This document shows positions 1-7,916 of a stretch of DNA of 64,000 nucleotides, piece by piece. The position numbers were made by a program, and so were the translations under genes. Source of the stretch: Gemmatimonadota bacterium (lineage in GTDB: Bacteria > Gemmatimonadota > Gemmatimonadetes > Gemmatimonadales > Gemmatimonadaceae). Numbering within the stretch: the first letter of the stretch is position 1; each line of letters opens with the position of its first letter. The stretch covers positions 93,710 to 157,709 of the forward strand of contig JACPPC010000021.1 in NCBI GenBank assembly GCA_016191225.1, read 5' to 3'. The notes under the pieces are model-generated. The model was not told where the DNA came from. It ran no database searches and saw only the letters and a program-made list of their open reading frames with translations.

Positions 1-607
1 GGTCCTCCTTCACGAAGAACAGCCCGCTGAAGATGTACTTCACGCCCGGCACCTTGAGGGCCTCGGCGTTCGCCTGCAGCAGCAGCTGCGCCTTTTCCTC
101 GACGGAGATCGACCACGGGTCGACGGAGAAGGCGCCCTTCCATGACTTCTCGCCCACGCCGCTCACCGGGAGCCAGTCCACGGGCGTGCCGCGGGCGGGA
201 CGGTTGGCCCTGGCGATCGCCGCGGCCTGCCTGGCGGCGCCCGTCACGCCCTCGGTGGTGAGCGTGCGCGAGGCGGCGAACCCCCACGTCCCGTCCACCA
301 TCACCCGCACGCCGCAGCCCATGCTGTCGGTGTCCACCACGTTCTGGATCTGCTGCTCGCGGGTGAAGACGAAGTTCTGGCGCTGGCGCCCGATGCGGAC
401 GTCCGCGTACGAGGCGCCCGCGGCCTTCGCGGCACCAAGGGCATCGGCCATGAGCGCCTTGATCTTCGGCGTCTCGGGGACCGATTCGGGCGGCAATGGA
501 GGCCCGCCGGATGCGACAAGGCGCGCCAACGCCTTCGCGTCACGCGCCGACCCGACGAGCGCCGCCATGGCGGCACCGTGCTTGAGAAACTCCCGACGAT
601 CATTCAT
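1..607 (-). CDS. TldD-like metalloprotease/modulator with Tat signal, 3'-truncated by window
   Basis: The N-terminal ~202 residues are present and the rest lies beyond the window edge. The ATG at 607 (MNDRREFLKHG) opens a twin-arginine signal (RREFLK, then AAMAALVG), predicting export by Tat. Residues ~60-130 match the TldD/PmbA N-terminal domain and align closely with the TldD encoded at 7917-9539: YADVRIGRQRQNFVFTREQ, a VRVMVDGTWGFAAS stretch, and FVKED at the cut. TldD family members are zinc metalloproteases, usually cytoplasmic and paired with TldE. The catalytic HExxxH half is not visible here. A GGAGG lies about 11 nt upstream of the ATG. It is the last gene of the minus-strand run starting with the MoxR gene, 86 nt after the preceding stop. 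Confidence 0.85.
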   Translation of the reverse strand, partial: MNDRREFLKHGAAMAALVGSARDAKALARLVASGGPPLPPESVPETPKIKALMADALGAAKAAGASYADVRIGRQRQNFVFTREQQIQNVVDTDSMGCGVRVMVDGTWGFAASRTLTTEGVTGAARQAAAIARANRPARGTPVDWLPVSGVGEKSWKGAFSVDPWSISVEEKAQLLLQANAEALKVPGVKYIFSGLFFVKED

Positions 608-693
608 GCGCTGCACGCCCTCCGGGGGGTGAGAGATCCGGTGCCGCCGTACGCGATCGGGAAACGGGGGGATTCAAGAGGGGCACGGCCACG

Positions 694-1992
694 CTACGCC
701 AGCCCGCGAAGGCGGCGGGAGCCCCACTCGGTCACCAGCGCCGCGAGCGCCAGCGCGCACAGCCACCACGCGGGCCCATCCCCGCCGGCGTCCGCACCTG
801 CGCGCGCGGCACGGAGCGAGGTGTCGGGCGGGCCAAGCGTGGCCACCATGCGAGCCAGCGGCGCGTCGGGAACTTCGACAGTCGTCGCTCGCGAAAGGGT
901 TGCCCGGTAGGCGGCCGACGCGACGAGTCCCGACCACCACCGCCGGTGGGCCTCCACCGCTCCTTCCGGACCAGTCATGCGCCAGCGCCAGGTATCCTCG
1001 TATCCCACCTCGATCACGCGCCCCGGACCGACCCGCCGCGCCGCCACGGCGACCACTCCGTCGCGGCGCTCGAGCGCGATCGCGTCGGGGGTGGGCCGCT
1101 CGACCGGCAGCACCGGGAGGGCGCGGCGCGGATCGCCCGCGCGGACCTCAAGCACGGTGGGGGCCACGCGCGCCCCGGCCGGCCCTACCCTCAGCGCGGC
1201 GAACCGCGCTCCGGCCGACGCCCCCGGGCCAAGCACGAGTCCCCCGCCCTGCCGCACGAACTCCGCGATGCGCGCGGCCTCGCGCTCGGCGCTCGCGTCC
1301 AGCGCCACCACCGCCGCCACCTGCGCGGTGTCGAGTCGCGCGGGCGACCCTTGCACCGTCGCCGTGTCGGGGGCCAGCGGGAAGCGGGCATCCACCGTCC
1401 AGCCCCGCTCCTCGAGCGCAGCCACGACGAATTTCGCCTCCCACCCCGGCCGCCCGAAGACCACCACGCGGCGCGGGAGGACGGAGTCGAGGCGAAGCGC
1501 GTGCGCCGACTGCCGGGCCACGATCGCCCGTGCCGCGCCGACCAGTCCGGGGGCAAGGAACGAGGCCCCGCCAGAGGCGCTCCGGGCGCTGTCGAGCGCG
1601 CCGGCGCTGTCGGCCAGGCGCGGGTTCGACGCGGGCGGCGCGGCGACCAGCACGCGGTCGCCGCCGCCGGGATCGCCGAGTGGCTCGACGGCGATGGCGG
1701 TGGCCGGGATCGCCGCCCCCGCCCACCGCACGGAGCGGCCCGCGGCGCGGTGCGCGGCGAGCCAGTCGCGGTGGACGGGGTCGAGCGCGGAATCGGCCGA
1801 CAGCGCCACCGAGTCGGCCGAGTGCGCGACGTCGGCGAGCAGGGCCGCGAGCGACGACGGCGACACCGTCCGCAGGCGGGGTCGCGGCGCACGCGCCCGG
1901 AACGCGAGCAGGAACGCCAGCGCCAGCGCCGCGTACGCGGTGGCACGCAGCCCCCCTTCGGCGCGGCGGCGCAGGTCAGCGCGTGAGGGCAT
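694..1992 (-). CDS. Membrane-anchored protein with GATase/ThuA-like domain (BatA-cluster)
   Basis: 432 residues with one N-terminal membrane segment (about residues 18-31, AYAALALAFLLAF) and one near the C-terminus (WWLCALALAALVTEW), so the bulk should face the periplasm. The middle resembles the glutamine-amidotransferase-like fold attached to aerotolerance (Bat) proteins: VVVFGRPGWEAKFVVAALEE, then REAARIAEFVRQGGGLVLGPG. No catalytic Cys nucleophile is visible, so enzyme activity is unlikely. The start overlaps the DUF4159 stop by 17 nt, arguing for cotranslation in the MoxR-DUF58-BatA operon. The exact function is unknown. Family assignment is by pattern only. Confidence 0.75.
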   Translation of the reverse strand: MPSRADLRRRAEGGLRATAYAALALAFLLAFRARAPRPRLRTVSPSSLAALLADVAHSADSVALSADSALDPVHRDWLAAHRAAGRSVRWAGAAIPATAIAVEPLGDPGGGDRVLVAAPPASNPRLADSAGALDSARSASGGASFLAPGLVGAARAIVARQSAHALRLDSVLPRRVVVFGRPGWEAKFVVAALEERGWTVDARFPLAPDTATVQGSPARLDTAQVAAVVALDASAEREAARIAEFVRQGGGLVLGPGASAGARFAALRVGPAGARVAPTVLEVRAGDPRRALPVLPVERPTPDAIALERRDGVVAVAARRVGPGRVIEVGYEDTWRWRMTGPEGAVEAHRRWWSGLVASAAYRATLSRATTVEVPDAPLARMVATLGPPDTSLRAARAGADAGGDGPAWWLCALALAALVTEWGSRRLRGLA

Positions 1993-2590
1993 AGACCACG
2001 ATGTTCACGGCGAACCGCGTGTTGTCGATCGAGAGGAAGCGCTTGTTGTCGGGATGGTACCCCCACTCGGAGCTGTAATCCTTGTTGCTGTACAGGACCT
2101 GCAGGCGGTCCCCGCGCATGGCGCCAAGGAGGTGCGTGTGCACGAGGTTGTCGCCCCAGCCGTTGAGCTCGTGGCTCGTGGCCGGTGGCCCGTCTGGAAA
2201 GGTGAAGAACGCCCGGTAGAGTGCGTGGCCGTTGGGAATGTCCCTGAGTGGTGCCCCGACCACGCGCGCGAGCTCGTGGCTGCAGCTCTTGTGGAACTGG
2301 CCGTCGACATCGTGGTTGTGGTCGTCCACGAACAGCAGGCCGCCGCGCCCCAGGTAGGTGCGCAGCATGTCGCGCTCGGCGCTCGCCAGGCGCACCGGCA
2401 GGTGCCCCGTGAGGTACACCAGCGGGTACCGCAGCAGGTCGCGGCTGGCGAGCGGAACGATCACTCCCGCCGGATTGACGTCGATCGACGTGTAGCGCGC
2501 CACCGCGTCGATCACGTTGGCGGGCACCTGCGGCGCGGAGTCCCAGTCGCCGGAGTCGTACTGCGCGGTGGCAAAGGTGAAGGCGCTCAC
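1976..2590 (-). CDS. DUF4159 domain-containing protein
   Basis: 204 residues, essentially one DUF4159 domain. Visible signatures are YPLVYLTGHLPVRL, LRTYLGRGGLLFVDDHNHD, and the C-terminal NTRFAVNIVVYALTR. DUF4159 proteins accompany MoxR/BatA gene sets in many diderms and adopt a GATase-like fold. They have no assigned reaction. There is no signal peptide here, unlike many homologues that are secreted or fused to BatA. The ATG overlaps the preceding stop by 4 nt (ATGA), and the stop is inside the next gene, so it is embedded in the operon. Confidence 0.88.
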   Translation of the reverse strand: MSAFTFATAQYDSGDWDSAPQVPANVIDAVARYTSIDVNPAGVIVPLASRDLLRYPLVYLTGHLPVRLASAERDMLRTYLGRGGLLFVDDHNHDVDGQFHKSCSHELARVVGAPLRDIPNGHALYRAFFTFPDGPPATSHELNGWGDNLVHTHLLGAMRGDRLQVLYSNKDYSSEWGYHPDNKRFLSIDNTRFAVNIVVYALTR

Positions 2591-4653
2591 CGGGCGCCGC
2601 CCCAGCGCGACAGGCCGGTGTGCGCCACGGGGGCGCCGGCGAGGGCACGGCGTGCGGCGACGAGGGGCGCGGTGGCGTCGCGCCCCTCGCGCAGGGCGTC
2701 GATCGCGTCGCCGAGCGGCGTCGCCACGGCGGGGGCGGCGGCCAGCAGCTCGGCACGCAGCAACAGGAGCGAGTCGACGGCGGCCGCGCGGGCGGTGCCG
2801 AGGCGCTCGATCGCGGCGTCGAAGCGCGCCGCGCGTCGCGCCATGACCGCGTCCTCGCTGGTGCGCGGGAGCCGCGCAGCGGGGCCGATCCCCTCCCGCT
2901 TGCCGACGAGCCGCACCTTCGCGAGGTCAACCACGACGTCCTTCGGCTTGCCGCGCAGGTAGATGCGCTCGGCGAGGCGCGCCCGCTGGATCGCCGCGAG
3001 GGCGGCGTACATGTGGGGGAGGGCCCTCTTCGGCTCGCCGATGCCGAGGGCTCGCCCGGCCTCCCACATCGCGTTGTAGGCCTCGAGCATCGGTCGGTTG
3101 ATCGCCACCACCGGCGACTCGCCGCCGGCGAAATCGAGGGCGCCGGTGCCGGACTTGTCGGTGGCGGCGCTGGCGGCGGCGAGCAGCTCGTCGGGCGACA
3201 TGTCCTTGCGCTTCTCCGCCTCCCCTTCCGACTCCTCGCCGCCGCTGGCGTCGTCGAGCCGCGCGAAGATGATATCGCTCACCTGCTTGCGCAGCGCGTT
3301 CTGGTCGCGGGCGATGCGCCCCGACTCGTCCACGAGCGTCTCGTGGCTGATCCGCGGCCGCCGCTTCTCGAGCGCCTCGGCGAGGAGGATGAGCATGCGC
3401 TGGCTGATCAGTCCCTTGAGCGCGTCGGGGGGCGGCAGCGCCTCGACCGAGACGGAGTCGTACTCGCTCGGCCGGGCGATGCGGATCGAGCGCGTGTCGG
3501 AGCCGGACTCGCCCGGCCCGGTCACGGTGTTGCCGTCGCGGGCCACGGCGCGCAGGTGCACGAGGTCGCCGGGCTCGAGCGCCAGCGAGTCGAGGCGCAG
3601 GCGCAACCCGCGTTCGGCGCTGCGTGCGTTGCCGAAGCCGGCGCGGCCGAGGACGATCGTGCGGAACTTGAAGTTCTCGCCCTCGCCGCTGCTGACCACG
3701 AACTCCCACCAGCCCTCGGCGAGCCCAAAGTCGTCGCGGAAAGTGGCGTGCAGCGGCAGCACTCCGGAGGCCGCGCGGAGCACCGTGTCGCGCGCGGGCT
3801 TCACGAGCGTCACAACGGGCGACGAGTCGGGGTGCGGCTCGAGGAGGAGCAGTCGCTCGCGCGACCGCTGGCGCAGGCGCACGACCGCCGGGGCGGCCGG
3901 CATGGCCAGCGCCGCCCGCCACCGGTCGCCGCCGGTCGTGACGGGAATCGTGACCGTGTCGGCGGTCGCGCGCACCGGCCCGCCGGCGACACGCCCCTCG
4001 ATGCGCACGCGGCTGCCGGTCACCCCAGCGGCGTGCGCGGGATCGTCGAGCACCTGCGGGGCAAGGCCGGTGTACGCCGGCGGCTCGACGGTGACGACGA
4101 TTGCCGCCAGCGCGTTGTCCTTCGCCGCCGCGCGCGCGACGGCGTCGCCGGCATGGGGAGCGGCGACGCGGGCGACCACGCCACGTGGCAGCGCGAGGAG
4201 GAGGAGGACCGCCACCACGGCCGCCGCGGCCGGAATCGCGAGGGCGTGGCGGGCGGCACGCCATGCCACGGGCTCGAACGGCACGGCGTCCACCTGCCGG
4301 TCGAGGGCCTCGGCGAGGGGGCGGTTCGCGCTGTCGGCGGCGGGGAGATCGAGCCGGGTCACGAGGGCGTAGCGCAAGGCCGGCGCTCGCTCCTCGATCC
4401 AGAGCGCCACGCGGTCGAGTTGCCGTGCGCGATGCGCGCGCCGCACGACCGCCGCCGCGGCCACGAGCGCCGCGAGGGCGGCCGTCCGCGGCAGGAGCGA
4501 TCGCGCGGCGAGCCCGAGGGGCGAGATCAGGTCGGCGGTAGCGGCGATCGCCAGGACGGCGAGTCCCGCCAGCGCCCCCCACGCGAGCGCGCTCGTGGCC
4601 GCACCCAGGAGCAGGATGCGCTGCACGCGCCGCACGCGGTCGCGGGCCGTCAC
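2587..4653 (-). CDS. DUF4175-like large membrane protein of the MoxR/BatA cluster
   Basis: 688 residues from a GTG that overlaps the BatA stop (GTGA). Three hydrophobic segments sit near the N-terminus (about residues 13-43, 55-67 and 128-150), followed by a long, probably periplasmic region. That region carries Ig-like stretches (VVTVEPPAYTGLAPQVLDDP, VRIEGRVAGGPVRA) and a charged helical tail (ISQRMLILLAEALEKRRPRI, SDIIFARLDDASG). This layout is typical of DUF4175 and related proteins beside MoxR-DUF58-BatA. The family is probably involved in envelope stress or complex assembly, but no reaction is known. A longer upstream reading frame exists but overlaps BatA entirely, so the GTG at 4653 is preferred. 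Confidence 0.78.
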   Translation of the reverse strand: MTARDRVRRVQRILLLGAATSALAWGALAGLAVLAIAATADLISPLGLAARSLLPRTAALAALVAAAAVVRRAHRARQLDRVALWIEERAPALRYALVTRLDLPAADSANRPLAEALDRQVDAVPFEPVAWRAARHALAIPAAAAVVAVLLLLALPRGVVARVAAPHAGDAVARAAAKDNALAAIVVTVEPPAYTGLAPQVLDDPAHAAGVTGSRVRIEGRVAGGPVRATADTVTIPVTTGGDRWRAALAMPAAPAVVRLRQRSRERLLLLEPHPDSSPVVTLVKPARDTVLRAASGVLPLHATFRDDFGLAEGWWEFVVSSGEGENFKFRTIVLGRAGFGNARSAERGLRLRLDSLALEPGDLVHLRAVARDGNTVTGPGESGSDTRSIRIARPSEYDSVSVEALPPPDALKGLISQRMLILLAEALEKRRPRISHETLVDESGRIARDQNALRKQVSDIIFARLDDASGGEESEGEAEKRKDMSPDELLAAASAATDKSGTGALDFAGGESPVVAINRPMLEAYNAMWEAGRALGIGEPKRALPHMYAALAAIQRARLAERIYLRGKPKDVVVDLAKVRLVGKREGIGPAARLPRTSEDAVMARRAARFDAAIERLGTARAAAVDSLLLLRAELLAAAPAVATPLGDAIDALREGRDATAPLVAARRALAGAPVAHTGLSRWGGAR

Positions 4654-5864
4654 GCGAGGTCCCCGCGCCGGCGCACGAGGTGCTCGCCGGCGAGCAGGAG
4701 GAGTGCCAGCAGGATGAGCCAGTGGGCCGCGGCACGCCCCGACTCGATGCGCGCGGGCAGCGCCGCCGCCGGCAACGCGCGGGTGCCACTCCCGACGAGC
4801 AGTCGCACCATCGCCGAGTCGGCGGGCCTGCCGTCGCGCGCCGCGCCGCAGGGTCGCGTGAGGTCGCGCAGCAGGTCGCGGGTGCGCTCGCGCAGCGCGA
4901 GGTCGCCAACCGGCGTCACGGGGACCGCCACCGCGCGCACGCACCCCCTGCCGGTGGCCCGCTCGATCGCGGCCACCACGCCATCGGCCCACCACGCGAC
5001 GGGGATGCCAGGCCCCGGCCCCTCGGCCCGGGCGAACGAGGCCACCAACACGGTGCGCCCCGTGATGACGCCACCGATCGTGTCGCGCGTGGCTCCCATG
5101 GCCGCCGGCCAGTGCACGAGCACGTGGCCGTCGCGCGCGGCCCACGCCGAGTCGGCGGCGGTCAGGGCGGCGTCACGCACGAGGCGCACGGGGGCATCGG
5201 CCGCGCGCCGGATGCCGGCCAGCGACAGGGTCGCCTGCAGCGGATCCGTGGCCGACGCCCGCAGGCTCAGCGTCCCCGCTGGCGCCGGATCGACCGCCGG
5301 CGCCACCGGCCGCAGCTCGATTCCAGCCGGCCAGCTGGCGCGCACCTCGCGCGTCGCGGCGTCGAACTCCTCGCGCGCGAGCGGCGACACGAGCACGATC
5401 GCCAGCGAGTCGGCGTCGTCGCGACGGGCATGCGCCTCGCGCACGGCCATCACCAGCGCCGCCGAGAGCGACGCGGCCTCGCGCCCCCCACGCGCCCCGA
5501 ACCACAGCACGCGATCGCCGTCGCGCCGTACCGCCGCGACTTCGCGCGCCACGTCGGCCGAATCCCGCACCGCCCGCGACGCATCGGCGACGATGACCTG
5601 CAGGCGCGCCCGCCGCGACACGGCCAGCGACGGCCGCGCGAAGGCCACCGCCGCCGCCGCGATCGCCGCCATGCGCAGGGCGAGGAGGATCCGGTCGGTG
5701 AGGGCCACGCTCCGCGCCGACGCCCGCTCGCGGCTCTCGGGCACGAAGCGCGCCGTGGGCAGCAGCCACCGGTCCGGCTGCTGGCGCGCCAGGAAGTGCA
5801 GCGCGAGCACGGCCAGCATCGCCGCCGCGCCTCCCGCCAGGAACCACGGGGCGGCAAAGGTCAC
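4650..5864 (-). CDS. BatA-like (aerotolerance) membrane protein
   Basis: 404 residues from a GTG overlapping the DUF58 stop (GTGA). The N-terminus is the BatA signature: FAAPWFLAGGAAAMLAVLAL (membrane segment), HFLARQQPDRWLLPTARF, then a second membrane segment ILLALRMAAIAAAAVAFARP. The periplasmic part has a degenerate von Willebrand-like fold (LQVIVADASRAVRD), where the metal-binding DxSxS has become DASRA. A C-terminal membrane helix follows (AAHWLILLALLLLAGEHLV). BatA/N-terminal-BatA proteins work with MoxR ATPases and DUF58 proteins in the cell envelope. The precise role here is unknown. The longer reading frame from 6431 runs through the DUF58 gene and is not used. Confidence 0.85.
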   Translation of the reverse strand: MTFAAPWFLAGGAAAMLAVLALHFLARQQPDRWLLPTARFVPESRERASARSVALTDRILLALRMAAIAAAAVAFARPSLAVSRRARLQVIVADASRAVRDSADVAREVAAVRRDGDRVLWFGARGGREAASLSAALVMAVREAHARRDDADSLAIVLVSPLAREEFDAATREVRASWPAGIELRPVAPAVDPAPAGTLSLRASATDPLQATLSLAGIRRAADAPVRLVRDAALTAADSAWAARDGHVLVHWPAAMGATRDTIGGVITGRTVLVASFARAEGPGPGIPVAWWADGVVAAIERATGRGCVRAVAVPVTPVGDLALRERTRDLLRDLTRPCGAARDGRPADSAMVRLLVGSGTRALPAAALPARIESGRAAAHWLILLALLLLAGEHLVRRRGDLA

Positions 5865-6736
5865 GCGTCGATTCCCTCGTGCGAGGTGCCGACGACGCGA
5901 CGCACCGCGCGCTCGGACGGCTCGTCGGTGACGACCTCGACGTACCGTGCCCCGGCGGCGCGCCACGCGCGTGCCACCCCGGCGCGCCAGGCGGCGAAGG
6001 CGGCGCGGTACGGCTCTCGCGTGGCCCCCACCAGCGCGCGCCGGAGCTCCGGCGCCTCCGGGTCCTCGGCGAGCCGGGCGCCGGCGGGGGGATCGAGTTC
6101 CTCGCGCGCCACGACGTGCACCAGCACCACCTCCACGCCGCGGGACCGCTGCTCGCGCGCGACCCGCAGCAGTGCGGCGCCGTCGCCGAGCAGGTCGGTG
6201 ACGATCGCGAGGCGAGCCGCGCGTCCCTGCTCGCGCAGCACGGGGGCGAGGCCGGCGTCGCCCGCGGGCGGCACGCCGTCGAGCACCCGCGCCACGTCGC
6301 TCACCACGCCGCGCCGGGCCCGGAACGGGAGCCGGCGTGGCGGGGACCCCGGCACGACGAGGGCCACGGGGTCGCCAGCCGCGTGCGCCACGCCGGCGAG
6401 GCCGACGGCGACGGCCCGCGCCTGCGCCCACTTGTCGGCCGTGCCTGCGGGAAAGCGCATCGAGGCCGACGCATCCACGACCAGCAGCGTGGGGAGGGTC
6501 GCGCGCTCGTTGGTGATGCGCAGGTAGGCACGGTCGGTGCGCGCGAGGAGCTTCCAGTCGAGCCGCCGCGGGTCGTCGCCCTGGCGGTAGGCGCGATACT
6601 CGGTGAACTCGGCCGAACTGCCGCGCAGCCGCGACTTGTGCGTTCCCGCCGTGGCGCCCCGACTGGCAACCCGCGCCGGCCAGGACACGCCGCGCAACGC
6701 GTCGAGCAGCGCGCCGTAGCCCGGAGCGGCGGGCAC
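5861..6736 (-). CDS. DUF58 domain-containing protein
   Basis: 291 residues from a GTG one base after the MoxR stop. It carries the DUF58 core EYRAYRQGDDPRRLDWKLLA followed by a von Willebrand A-like domain with LLVVDASASMRFP, an intact MIDAS DxSxS. DUF58 proteins are adaptor partners of MoxR AAA+ ATPases and lie directly downstream of them in many genomes, as here. No signal peptide or membrane helix is visible, so it is likely cytoplasmic. Its stop overlaps the BatA start. Confidence 0.93.
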   Translation of the reverse strand: MPAAPGYGALLDALRGVSWPARVASRGATAGTHKSRLRGSSAEFTEYRAYRQGDDPRRLDWKLLARTDRAYLRITNERATLPTLLVVDASASMRFPAGTADKWAQARAVAVGLAGVAHAAGDPVALVVPGSPPRRLPFRARRGVVSDVARVLDGVPPAGDAGLAPVLREQGRAARLAIVTDLLGDGAALLRVAREQRSRGVEVVLVHVVAREELDPPAGARLAEDPEAPELRRALVGATREPYRAAFAAWRAGVARAWRAAGARYVEVVTDEPSERAVRRVVGTSHEGIDA

Positions 6737-6737
6737 G

Positions 6738-7769
6738 CTACACGCGCAGGTCGCTGCGCGGGGGCACGATCGCGGCCACCACGTCGCGGATCAGCCGCTC
6801 GGCGCCGACGCCCTCGGCTTCGGCAGCGAAATTCGGGAGCACCCGGTGGCGCAGCACCGGCATCGCCACGCGGCGGATGTCCCCGGGGGCCACGGCCAGG
6901 CGCCCGTCGAGCAGCGCGTGCGCCTTGGCGCCGAGGATCAGCGCCTGGCCCGCGCGCGGGCCGGCGCCCCAGCGCGCGTACTGCCGCACGCTGGCGGGCG
7001 CCTGCGCATCGTCGGGGCGCGTGGCGCGCACGAGCGAGGCGGCGTAGCGGAGGGCGGCGTCGGCGGCGGGGAGCTCGCGCACCATCCGCTGCAGGGCAAT
7101 CACCTCGGCGGCGCCGAGCATCTCGGTCAGCGGCGACGGCTCGGCCCCGGTGGTCGCGCGCAGGATCTGCACCTCGTCGTCCTCCGAGGGATACTCGATG
7201 CGGATGTCGAACAGGAACCGGTCGAGCTGCGCCTCGGGGAGGGGATAGGTCCCCTCCTGCTCGATCGGGTTCTGGGTGGCGAGCACGAAGAAGGGCTCGG
7301 GGAGCTTCATCGTCTCGCCGCCGGCGGTGACGCGGTGCTCCTGCATCGCCTCGAGCAGGGCCGCCTGCGTGCGCGGCGGGGTACGGTTGATCTCGTCGGC
7401 CAGGACGATGTTGGCGAAGATCGGGCCGCGCACGTAGCGGAAGCCGCGCTGCCCCGTGGCGGCGTCCTCCTCCATGATCTCGGTGCCCGTGATGTCGCTC
7501 GGCACGAGGTCCGGGGTGAACTGGATCCGGCGGAAGTCGAGCCGCATCGCCTCCGCCACCGACTTGATCAGGAGGGTCTTGGCGAGGCCGGGCACGCCGA
7601 CGAGCAGGGCGTGGCCGCCGGCGAGGATCGCCATCAGCAGGTCATCGAGCACGTCGCGCTGTCCGACGATGCGGCGGCCCACCTCGGTTCGAAGGCGGCC
7701 GGCGGCGGCGATCAGGGCATCCCGCGGCAGTGTGGAACCCGGGGCGGCGGTGGAGGGCGCAGCGGTCAC
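6738..7769 (-). CDS. MoxR-family AAA+ ATPase
   Basis: 343 residues from the GTG at 7769; an ATG at 7889 in the same frame is possible but adds 40 uncharacteristic residues. Motifs: Walker A GVPGLAKT, the family signature ATQNPIEQEGTYPLPEAQ, then LDRF and a C-terminal AAA lid. MoxR proteins are chaperone-like ATPases thought to insert cofactors or remodel von Willebrand partners such as the DUF58 and BatA proteins encoded immediately downstream. First gene of an operon of at least six overlapping genes. It runs divergently from the tldD-tldE pair, so a shared control region lies between. Confidence 0.95.
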   Translation of the reverse strand: MTAAPSTAAPGSTLPRDALIAAAGRLRTEVGRRIVGQRDVLDDLLMAILAGGHALLVGVPGLAKTLLIKSVAEAMRLDFRRIQFTPDLVPSDITGTEIMEEDAATGQRGFRYVRGPIFANIVLADEINRTPPRTQAALLEAMQEHRVTAGGETMKLPEPFFVLATQNPIEQEGTYPLPEAQLDRFLFDIRIEYPSEDDEVQILRATTGAEPSPLTEMLGAAEVIALQRMVRELPAADAALRYAASLVRATRPDDAQAPASVRQYARWGAGPRAGQALILGAKAHALLDGRLAVAPGDIRRVAMPVLRHRVLPNFAAEAEGVGAERLIRDVVAAIVPPRSDLRV

Positions 7770-7916
7770 GCGAATCGTGGCTGGGGAGGCAACCGGATGG
7801 CGACGGACAACGCCTGACGTCTGGCAAGCGTTGTAAGATGGCTGATTCTTGGAACGGCCGCCGGGACAAATGGTTTCTCCCCGGCGCACCGGAAGTTCAC
7901 CCCTCGCGAGGCCGCC
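7770..7916. promoter_or_regulatory. Divergent intergenic region between moxR and tldD
   Basis: About 147 bp separates the GTG of the MoxR gene from the GTG of tldD, so promoters for both operons should lie here. The AT-richer core (about 7825-7855, with TTGTAAGATGG) is the likeliest site. I see no -35/-10 pair with good spacing. A GAGG five bases before the tldD GTG is a plausible ribosome binding site. Confidence 0.4.

Noticed and set aside
5450..5857. Minus-strand ATG frame in a different phase inside the BatA gene
   Set aside because: Low-complexity Arg/Ser translation with no membrane pattern; BatA itself explains this stretch.
900..5931. Very long plus-strand reading frames (up to 1103 codons) opposite the MoxR/BatA operon
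   Set aside because: Arg/Pro/Ala-rich low-complexity translations with no domains; they are antisense artefacts of GC-rich third positions in the minus-strand genes.
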